Part shown: piece by piece, positions 32,946 through 39,533 of the stretch
How the letters are laid out: each line of letters begins with the position of its first letter
How positions within the stretch are numbered: position 1 is the stretch's first letter
NCBI GenBank assembly: GCA_019750465.1
Contig: JAIEOP010000467.1
Location: forward strand, 1 to 39,533
Length of the DNA: 39,533 nucleotides
Direction of reading: 5' to 3'
DNA from: Acetobacteraceae bacterium
GTDB taxonomy: Bacteria > Pseudomonadota > Alphaproteobacteria > Acetobacterales > Acetobacteraceae
The notes under the pieces: model-generated
What the model was told of the DNA's origin: nothing
Databases searched by the model: none
The model's input: only the letters and a program-made list of their open reading frames with translations
Program-made: the position numbers and the translations under genes

Positions 32946-34130
32946 ATGGCGGAGCCAGCAGTGGCCAGGGCCGCATCGAAACCAACCTGCGTGCTCGCGC
33001 TGCAGGGCGGAGGCGCGCTCGGCGCCTATCACATCGGCGCCTACGAGGCGCTCGCCGAGCACGGTTTCGAGCCTGACTGGCTTTCCGGCATCTCGATCGG
33101 CGCGATCAACGCCGCGATCCTGGCGGGCAACCCGCGGGCGCGGCGGCTGGAGCGGCTGGAACAGCTCTGGGAGATGATCTCCTGGCCGGAGCTGTTGCCG
33201 CATTTCGGAGTTCTCTCCCTCGACATCTGGCACAACCGGATGAGCAACCTGCGGGCGCTGGTGGCGGGCCAGCCGAATTTCTTCCGGCCGCGGTCTCTCA
33301 GCCCCTTCCTCGCCACTGCCGTCCCGCCGACCGAGGCCAGCTTCTACGACACCGGGCCGATGCTGGAGACGCTGAGCGCCCTGGTTGATTTCGACCTGGT
33401 CAACCGTGGCCCGGTGCGGCTGACCTTGGGCGCCACGGATGTCGAGACCGGCGAGGTGGTCTATTTCGACAGCAAGGACAGCCCGCACCCGATCGGCCCG
33501 CAGCACGTCATGGCCAGCGGCTCCCTGCCGCCGGGCTTCCCGGCGGTGGAGATCGACGGGCGCTACTACTGGGATGGCGGCTGCGTCTCCAACTCGCCGG
33601 CCGAGGCGGTGGTGCAGGACCAGCCTCCGGGCCACACCCTGATCTTCATGATCGACCTCTGGAGCGCCTCCGGGAAGCCGCCGACCACGATCGACGAGGT
33701 GCTGTGGCGCGCCAAGGAGATCCAGTACGCCAGCCGCGGCCATCTGGTGGCCGATGCGCTGGCGATGAAGGCCACCCTTCGGCACGCCGAGCGCCGTGCG
33801 GCGGCGCTGGCCGACGGAGGCCCCACGGCCGAGGCCGAACGGCAGCGTCGCAACAACCATCGCCGGCTCGACGTGATGCACATCATCTACCATCCGGGCC
33901 GGTCGCACATCGCCAACAGCGACGCTGAATTCTCCCGCGGTTCGATCCGGATCCGGCGCGACGCCGGCTACCGGGACATGGCTGAGCTGCTGGCGCAGTG
34001 CCCCTGGCAGGCCGATGGGGCGGCGGTTGCGGCGCCGCTGGGCGGGGCGGTGCTGCACCGGGTGCGCTCCGGCAAGGTCTTCACCCATGCCGCGCCGGGG
34101 CTGGGTCGGTCCGGCGACCCCACGCGCTGA
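32946..34130 (+). CDS. Patatin-like phospholipase with DUF3734 tail
   Basis: This 394-residue protein has the patatin oxyanion loop GGGALGAYHIGA at residues 21-32, the nucleophile S50 in GISIG, and the catalytic aspartate D210 in YYWDGGCVSNSP. The second half (LWSASGKPPTTIDEVLWRAK, IQYASRGHLVADALA, VMHIIYHPGRSHIANSDAEF) matches the DUF3734 tail common in proteobacterial patatins. It should hydrolyse acyl lipids; the substrate is unknown. No signal peptide is visible. ATG 32946 was chosen because AGGAGG lies 8 bases upstream; ATG 32907 is in frame. Confidence 0.92.
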   Translation: MAEPAVARAASKPTCVLALQGGGALGAYHIGAYEALAEHGFEPDWLSGISIGAINAAILAGNPRARRLERLEQLWEMISWPELLPHFGVLSLDIWHNRMSNLRALVAGQPNFFRPRSLSPFLATAVPPTEASFYDTGPMLETLSALVDFDLVNRGPVRLTLGATDVETGEVVYFDSKDSPHPIGPQHVMASGSLPPGFPAVEIDGRYYWDGGCVSNSPAEAVVQDQPPGHTLIFMIDLWSASGKPPTTIDEVLWRAKEIQYASRGHLVADALAMKATLRHAERRAAALADGGPTAEAERQRRNNHRRLDVMHIIYHPGRSHIANSDAEFSRGSIRIRRDAGYRDMAELLAQCPWQADGAAVAAPLGGAVLHRVRSGKVFTHAAPGLGRSGDPTR

Positions 34131-34232
34131 GCGAAGCGGGCCCGCCGCGCCACACCCCGTGATCCCGACTCCGGGGGGCATTGTAGGCTACGCGCCGCGC
34201 GACTAGCCTGGGCGCCCAGAAGGGAACAACAC

Positions 34233-36224
34233 ATGAACGACCTGTTCGGCGGACGCCGACCCGCAGCGCGCGGGACGGGTCCGGACGCCAGCTCCTACTC
34301 GGCCAAGGACATCGAGGTGCTGGAGGGGCTGGAGCCAGTCCGGCGCCGTCCCGGCATGTACATCGGCGGCACCGACGAGAATGCGCTGCACCACCTGGCC
34401 GCCGAGATCATCGACAACGCAATGGACGAGGCCGTGGCCGGCCATGCCGACCGTATCGAGGTCGTGCTGGAGCCGGGCAACTGGCTGACCGTGCGCGACA
34501 ACGGGCGGGGTATCCCGACCGATCCGCACCCGAAATTCCCGAAGCTCTCGGCGTTGGAGGTGATCCTCACCACGCTGCATTCGGGCGGCAAGTTCTCCGG
34601 CAAGGCCTATGACACGTCGGGCGGGCTGCACGGCGTGGGCTCCTCCGTGGTGAACGCCCTGTCGGAACGGCTGGACGTGGAGGTCGCCCGCGACCGGACC
34701 CTGTTCACCCAGTCCTATGAACGTGGGAAGCCGCTCGGCAAGCTGAAGAATGCCGGCGCCATCCACAATCGCCGCGGCACCACCATCCGCTTCCGCCCAG
34801 ATCCCGAGATCTTCGGCGCGAAGCTGCACTTCCAGGCGGCGCGGCTGTACCGCCTCTGCCGCTCCAAGGCCTACCTGTTCAGCGGCGTCGAAATCCGCTG
34901 GACCTGCGACCCGGCGCTGGTGAAGGACACCGACACGCCCGCCAGCGCGGTGCTGCACTTCCCGGGCGGCCTTGGCGACTTCCTGGCCAGTGCGATCGAC
35001 GGCCGCGCGGCCGTGGTGCCCGCCGCCTTCGCCGGCGAGGCGGACTTCCCCGAAGGCGCCGGCCGGTGCGAATGGGCCATCACCTGGCTGGAGCAGGGCG
35101 ACGGGTTCCTCAACACCTACGCCAACACCATTCCCACAGCCCAGGGCGGTACGCACGAAGCCGGCTTGCGCGCGGCGCTGGTGAAGGGCCTGCGTGCCTA
35201 TGGCGAGTTGAAGAAGCAGAAGGCCGCGGCGCAGGTCACCGCCGAGGACCTGTTCGGCGGCATGGCCGGCATGCTGAGCGCCTTTCTGCGCGACCCGCAA
35301 TTCCAGGGACAGACCAAGGAGAAGCTGACCAGCCCGGAGGCGGCGCGGCTGGTGGAAGGCGCGCTGCGCGACCAGTTCGACCACTGGCTCGCCGGCGACC
35401 CGACCACCGCCGACAACCTGCTCGCCTGGGCGATCGAACGCGCCGAGGAGCGGCTGCGGCGGCGCAGCGAAAAAGAGACGCCGCGCAAGTCGGCGACCCG
35501 CAAGCTGCGCCTGCCCGGCAAGCTCGCGGACTGCGCGCGCGAGAGCGCGGACGGGACCGAGATCTTCCTGGTGGAGGGCGACAGCGCCGGCGGCTCCGCG
35601 AAGCAGGCCCGCGACCGCGAGACCCAGGCGGTGCTGCCGCTGCGCGGCAAGATCCTCAACGTCGCCTCCGCGAGCGCCGACAAGCTGCGCCAGAACCAGG
35701 AGCTCAAGGACCTGATCGAGGCACTGGGCTGCGGCGCCGGGGAACGCTTCGACCTGGCGCGGCTGCGCTACGGCCGCGTGGTGATCATGACCGACGCCGA
35801 CGTGGACGGCGCGCACATCGCCGCCCTCTTGATGACGTTCTTCTACAAGGAATTGCCCGTGCTGGTGCGGGAGGGCCGGGTCTTCCTCGCGCAGCCGCCG
35901 CTGTACCGCCTGCAGGGCGGCGGCAAGTCGATCTACGCGCGCGACGACGCCGACAAGGACCGGCTGATCAAGCGCGAGTTCAGGGGCAACCAGAAGGTCG
36001 AGGTCAGCCGCTTCAAGGGCCTCGGCGAGATGCCCCCGATGTCGCTGAAGGAAACCACCATGGACCCCAAGCGGCGGGTGCTGCTGAAGGTCGTGCTGCC
36101 GCCCGAGGAACGCGCCCGCACCGCCGAGCTGATGGAGGCGCTGATGGGCCGCAGGCCCGAGCTCCGCTTCAAGTTCATCCAGGAGAACGCCGCGAAGCTG
36201 GATGTCGCGGAGGTCGATGTCTGA
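34233..36224 (+). CDS. parE: DNA topoisomerase IV subunit B
   Basis: This 663-residue subunit provides the ATPase and Toprim parts of topoisomerase IV, which decatenates daughter chromosomes together with ParC. The GHKL ATPase motifs are EIIDNAMDEAVAG near residue 60, DNGRGIP near residue 89, and GGLHGVGSSVVNALS near residue 130. The Toprim domain has LVEGDSAGGSAKQARD near residue 447 and MTDADVDGAHIAAL near residue 519. Length and order are normal for alphaproteobacterial ParE rather than GyrB, which is longer. ATG 34233 follows AGAAGGGAAC. parC is not in the window. An IS701 element sits 115 bp downstream. Confidence 0.95.
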   Translation: MNDLFGGRRPAARGTGPDASSYSAKDIEVLEGLEPVRRRPGMYIGGTDENALHHLAAEIIDNAMDEAVAGHADRIEVVLEPGNWLTVRDNGRGIPTDPHPKFPKLSALEVILTTLHSGGKFSGKAYDTSGGLHGVGSSVVNALSERLDVEVARDRTLFTQSYERGKPLGKLKNAGAIHNRRGTTIRFRPDPEIFGAKLHFQAARLYRLCRSKAYLFSGVEIRWTCDPALVKDTDTPASAVLHFPGGLGDFLASAIDGRAAVVPAAFAGEADFPEGAGRCEWAITWLEQGDGFLNTYANTIPTAQGGTHEAGLRAALVKGLRAYGELKKQKAAAQVTAEDLFGGMAGMLSAFLRDPQFQGQTKEKLTSPEAARLVEGALRDQFDHWLAGDPTTADNLLAWAIERAEERLRRRSEKETPRKSATRKLRLPGKLADCARESADGTEIFLVEGDSAGGSAKQARDRETQAVLPLRGKILNVASASADKLRQNQELKDLIEALGCGAGERFDLARLRYGRVVIMTDADVDGAHIAALLMTFFYKELPVLVREGRVFLAQPPLYRLQGGGKSIYARDDADKDRLIKREFRGNQKVEVSRFKGLGEMPPMSLKETTMDPKRRVLLKVVLPPEERARTAELMEALMGRRPELRFKFIQENAAKLDVAEVDV

Positions 36225-36339
36225 CCCAAAACTCGTCGCCGGCGAGCGGGGGCGGGATTCCGCCTGCGGACGACGCGCCGCCCCGGGCAACCGCGCCGGT
36301 ATCCGCGTCGTCCGGGCTGAGCAGGCTGGCCATCTAATG

Positions 36340-37848
36340 CTACTGTGTCATAAAATGCTTGTGCGATTCGACCCTGCTTCCGTATGCGTGGAGCTTCTCG
36401 CGCAAGGAGGCGGTGGGTGGCTCATTCATCCTCATCGGACGGCAGTGAATCGCGGTTTGCCGCCTAAGTCGAGGCGCTTGGCGTGGCCCTTGGCCATGCC
36501 GACCGCGTCGCCCCGCTTCGCCGCTACTGCACGGGCCTGCTGCTGCCTGGCGAGCGCAAGAGCATCGAGCCGATGGCCGCCCGGGTCGAGCCCGGCCGGG
36601 TCGGGGCCGCTCACCAGTCACTGCACCACTTGATCGCCAAGGCCGACTGGTCCGACGCGGCGGTGCTGGCCGTGGTCCGCGCCCAGGTACTACCTGCCAT
36701 TCAGGAGCGCGGGCCGATCCAGGCCTGGATCGTCGACGACACCGGCTTCCCCAAGAAGGGCACGCACTCCGTCGGCGTGGCGCGGCAGTACTGCGGCCAA
36801 CTCGGCAAGCAGGAGAACTGCCAGGTCGCCGTCAGCCTCTCGGTCGCCAACCAGCATGCCAGCCTGCCGGTCGCCTGGCGGCTCTACCTGCCGAAGGCCT
36901 GGGCCGAGGATGCGGCGCGCCGCGCCAAGGCCGGCGTGCCGGACGAACTGCACTTCGCCACCAAGCCGCAAATCGCTCTCGAGCAGATGCGCCGGGCGCA
37001 GGCGGATGGCATCCCGCCCGGCACGGTGCTGGCCGATGCCGGCTATGGCGTGGATACCGATTTCCGCGACGGCATCACCGGCCTTGGCCTGCGCTATGTC
37101 GTTGGAATCCAGTCCTCCGCCAGCCTCTGGCCACCGGGCCAGGCGCCGCTGCCGGTCAAGCCACATGGCGGACGCGGCCGGCCAACCACCCGCGTGCGCC
37201 GCAGCGCCGAGCATAAGCCCATCTCCGCCGGGGAACTTGCCGCCAGCCTGCCCAAGGGTGCCTGGCGACGGGTGACCTGGCGCCAGGGCACGCATGCGCC
37301 GCTCGCATCCCGCTTTGCCGCCATTCGGGTACGCCCTGCCCACCGTGACTACCAAGCCGCCACGCCTCGGGCCGAGGAGTGGTGCCTGACCGAGTGGCCC
37401 GTCGGTGAGGCCGAGCCCACCAAGTCCTGGCTCTCCACCCTGCCCGCCAGCACCAGCCGCGCCAGCCTGGTCCGCCACGCCATGCTGCGCTGGCGCATCG
37501 AGCGCGACTGTCAGGAGATGAAGCAGGAGATCGGTCTCGGCCACTACGAGGGCCGCGGCTGGCGCGGCTTTCACCACCACGCCACCCTCTGCATCGCAGC
37601 CTACGGATTCCTCATCGCCGAAAGGGCGGCGATTCCCCCCTCAGCAGAACGCCGCACCCCATTCATCCAGGCGCCTGACCTTCCCAGAACATGCCGACCA
37701 CGAGGAGCCGCCGATCCGGCCTGAACGCCACGTCGCAAACTCCATCGCCACCCTGCGCGTCCGCATCGCTCGGCAACTCGCCCGCAGCCGACCGCGATGC
37801 CCGTGCTGCCAACGCCTCACTCAACGTCGGCTACTTATGACACAGTAG
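36340..37848 (+). mobile_element. IS701-family insertion sequence
   Basis: The element is bounded by perfect 14-bp inverted ends: CTACTGTGTCATAA at 36340-36353 and TTATGACACAGTAG at 37835-37848. It is 1509 bp long and holds one transposase gene. I could not find a clear target-site duplication: CATCTAATG lies to the left and TAGTGGGCT to the right. The ends may therefore be slightly different, or the site has changed since insertion. Confidence 0.88.
36417..37724 (+). pseudogene. IS701-type DDE transposase, damaged
   Basis: The frame from GTG 36417 (AGGAGG 6 bases upstream) reads VAHSSSSDGSESRFAA, then TAA at 36465 (codon 17), then VEALGVALGHADRVAPLRRY. The TAA stands where relatives have an aromatic residue (RFAAY...), so it looks like a nonsense mutation. 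The rest is intact through the DDE domain: WIVDDTGFPKKGTHSVGVAR, QYCGQLGKQENCQVAVSLSV, DAGYGVDTDFRDGI, and the late glutamate in WRIERDCQEMKQEIGLGHYE. Translation could restart at GTG 36483. The end at 37724 (RPRGAADPA) may also be shifted, because the +1 frame continues with PPIRPERHVANSIATLRVRI, a usual-looking C-terminus. Probably inactive. Confidence 0.8.
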
Positions 37849-37912
37849 TAGTGGGCTCTCAGGGTTGCGCCTAGTGTCCGGTCGAAATGGGGTGCGCTCC
37901 ATTTGCATAGAT

Positions 37913-38911
37913 TCACCCGTCCACACGCAGCTTGTTGGCCTCGATCACGTCGCGGAATTCCGCGCTGTGGCGTTTGAGGAATTCAGCGAAGGCCGCGGCG
38001 TTGCGCGGCTGCACCTGCAGGCCGACGGTTGCCAGGCGCTGCTTCACCTCGGCCGTCGCCAGCGCCCGCTCGGTCTCCACGGCCAGGCGTTCGATCACGT
38101 CGCGCGGCGTCGCCTTCGGCAGCATGTAGCCGCCGAAGGCGCCGACATCGTACCCCTCCACGCCGGGCAGCCGCGCCAGCGGCATCAGCTCCGGCGCCAG
38201 CTCCGTGCCGTTCGCCAGGCTCACCCCCAGCGCCCGCACCGCGCCCTGGCGGAACAGCGGGCCGGTGGCCGCCAGCGTCTCGATGGCGAAATCCACCTGG
38301 CCGGCGGTGACGGCGGTCAGCCCCGGGCCGCTGCCCTGGAACGGCACGTGCACCGTATCCAGCCTCGCCTTGGCCAGGAACATCAGGGAGATCAGGTGCG
38401 CCGCGGCGCCGGTGCCGGAGGTGGCGTAGGTGTACTTGCCCGGTTCCGAACGCACCCTCGCCACGAACTCGGCGGCGGTCTGGGCCGGGAAATCGTTGCG
38501 CACGATCAGCACGTAGGGCGAGATGCCGATCATCGCGACCGGCGCGAAGTCGCGCTCCACGTCATACGGGGTCCGCTGCACGAGCGGCGCGGTGGTGATC
38601 GGGCCGGTCGAGGCGGCCAGCAGCGTGTAGCCATCGGGCGCGGCCTTGGCGACGAGGTCGGTGCCGATCATCCCAGCGGCGCCGGCGCGATTCTCCGGCA
38701 CGATGGGCTGGCCCCACTGCTCGGAAATGCGCTGGGCGGTGACGCGCGCCATCAGATCCGTTGCCTGGCCCGGCGGCCAGGGGATGATCATGCGCACCGC
38801 GCGGTTGGGGTAGGCGGCCTGGGCCCGGGCAGGGAACACGGCAAGGCCCGGGGCAGCAAGCGCGGCGCCGCCGGCAGCGGCGGCCAGCAACAGGTTACGG
38901 CGGTGGAGCAT
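37913..38911 (-). CDS. Bug/TctC-type tripartite tricarboxylate receptor
   Basis: This 332-residue periplasmic binding protein has a signal with RR (MLHRRNLLLAAAAGGAALAA, then PARAQ). Bug motifs are YPNRAVRMIIPWPPGQATDL, QPIVPENRAGAAGMIGTDLV, KAAPDGYTLLAAST, and LDTVHVPFQGSGPGLTAVTA. It shares HVPFQGSGP and the following GGQVDF-like segment with the neighbouring gene to the right, and both are on the minus strand, so the two are probably tandem paralogues. The last codon is 65 bp from the IS element. The ligand is unknown. Confidence 0.92.
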   Translation of the reverse strand: MLHRRNLLLAAAAGGAALAAPGLAVFPARAQAAYPNRAVRMIIPWPPGQATDLMARVTAQRISEQWGQPIVPENRAGAAGMIGTDLVAKAAPDGYTLLAASTGPITTAPLVQRTPYDVERDFAPVAMIGISPYVLIVRNDFPAQTAAEFVARVRSEPGKYTYATSGTGAAAHLISLMFLAKARLDTVHVPFQGSGPGLTAVTAGQVDFAIETLAATGPLFRQGAVRALGVSLANGTELAPELMPLARLPGVEGYDVGAFGGYMLPKATPRDVIERLAVETERALATAEVKQRLATVGLQVQPRNAAAFAEFLKRHSAEFRDVIEANKLRVDG

Positions 38912-39079
38912 GGTGTTGGCCTCCCAGGGCCGGCCAGAGGTCCGGCCGGCACAGATTGTTGGGCCCTCCCCGTAACGAGACGGGCCGTCGCCGGCGGCAT
39001 GTGCCCTCGGCGCATCGTGATGCCAAGGGCCGGCAGCAGGGAAAATACCCTCACCCGGTCCCGCGGCCCCCCGGTGCCG

Positions 39080-39533
39080 CTACTCGGCGCGGATGCCGAG
39101 CTGGCGGATCACCGGGCCGAACAGGCCCCAGAGCTCGCGCAGCTTCGCCTGCATCGCGTCCGGCCCCAGCACGTCCACGTCGAAGCCGACCGATTCGTAG
39201 CGCTGGCGCACCTCGGGGATCGCCATGCCGTCGCGGATCTCGGCATGGATGCGGTCGAGCATCGGGCGTGGCGTCCCGGCGGCCATCATGAGCCCGTTCC
39301 AACCTGCGACGTCGTAGTCGGCCGGCCCGCCGACGGCGGCCAGCGGCGGGATGCCCGGCACCTGCGGCGAGGGCCGCGCCGGCGTGATGCCGAGCGCCCT
39401 GAGCTGGCCGGTCTGCACCAGGCGGCTGGCGGCGGCCGGCGTGTCGAAGCCGAAATCCACCTGCCCGCCGAGCAGCGCCGCCAGCGCCGGGCCGCTGCCC
39501 TGGAACGGCACGTGCAGCGCCTCCACCCCCGCC
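39080..39533 (-). CDS. Bug/TctC-type receptor, N-terminus beyond window
   Basis: The C-terminal half of a Bug receptor is visible: EALHVPFQGSGPALAALLGG, QVDFGFDTPAAASRLVQTGQ, then LRALGITPARPSPQVPGIPP, ending LWGLFGPVIRQLGIRAE. The start and signal peptide lie past the right edge. It is upstream of, and on the same strand as, the Bug gene at 37913-38911 with 168 bp between them, and the shared motifs suggest a tandem duplication followed by divergence. Confidence 0.88.
   Translation of the reverse strand, partial: AGVEALHVPFQGSGPALAALLGGQVDFGFDTPAAASRLVQTGQLRALGITPARPSPQVPGIPPLAAVGGPADYDVAGWNGLMMAAGTPRPMLDRIHAEIRDGMAIPEVRQRYESVGFDVDVLGPDAMQAKLRELWGLFGPVIRQLGIRAE

Noticed and set aside
34203-36290. 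695-codon minus-strand frame opposite parE
   Set aside because: Shadow of parE; the plus-strand frame has all GHKL and Toprim motifs.
37873-37902. Possible end of another IS in TAGTGTCCGGTCGAAATGGG after the IS701 element
   Set aside because: It faintly resembles IS ends that I recall, but no partner inverted end or transposase was seen.

Overview
The window is about 70% GC and densely coded, with strong G/C bias at third codon positions. It looks like chromosomal DNA of a Roseomonas-type member of the Acetobacteraceae (Alphaproteobacteria). This is inferred from four orphan Bug/TctC-type solute receptors, a UPF0262 protein, a DUF983 protein, an OprP-like porin and an alphaproteobacterial-type ParE. 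No rRNA or tRNA gene and no CRISPR array was seen.

Layout. 1-2.2 kb: the N-terminal part of a membrane sensor (dCache plus PAS) that runs off the left edge, then an Asp/Glu/hydantoin racemase. 2.27-2.33 kb: a 4 x 16 bp tandem repeat in the divergent intergenic region. 2.5-5.0 kb: DUF983, UPF0262, mtnA and a small membrane protein. 5.2-6.6 kb: an OprP-type porin. 6.57-6.73 kb: copy 1 of a small MITE-like repeat. 6.9-10.7 kb: a polar amino acid ABC transporter (binding protein, ATPase, two permeases) with an antisense MORN-repeat gene inside it. 10.7-12.8 kb, minus strand: an SDR, a DUF3237 protein and a rhodanese. 12.9-17.05 kb: a Bug receptor divergent from a NitT/TauT-type ABC transporter. 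17.5-18.3 kb: a Pro/Ala-rich low-complexity protein.

18.3-20.9 kb: a nicotinamidase with an export signal, divergent from a gamma-glutamyltransferase-like enzyme. 21.06-22.42 kb: a compact convergent pair made of an MT-A70 adenine methyltransferase and a BglII-like endonuclease, which is a probable type II restriction-modification system. 22.5-25.8 kb: an aminotransferase, a nitronate monooxygenase and another Bug receptor. 26.0-27.5 kb: an RTX-type protein gene split by one in-frame amber codon. 27.5-28.7 kb: a DegP-like lipoprotein protease. 28.8-29.9 kb: a decayed AzgA-type purine permease carrying copy 2 of the MITE-like repeat. 29.9-32.0 kb: a DUF962 protein divergent from an MFS exporter. 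32.2-36.2 kb: Dps, a patatin-like phospholipase and parE. 36.34-37.85 kb: an IS701-family element with perfect 14-bp ends and a damaged transposase. 37.9 kb to the end: two adjacent Bug receptors, the last cut by the window edge.

Most of the region is nutrient uptake (two ABC systems, four Bug receptors, a porin) with scattered single-gene metabolism. The accessory parts are the methyltransferase/endonuclease pair, the RTX gene, the IS element and the repeat-disrupted permease. The methyltransferase/endonuclease pair is the most interesting system. Gene decay (permease, RTX gene, transposase) is concentrated between 26 and 38 kb.
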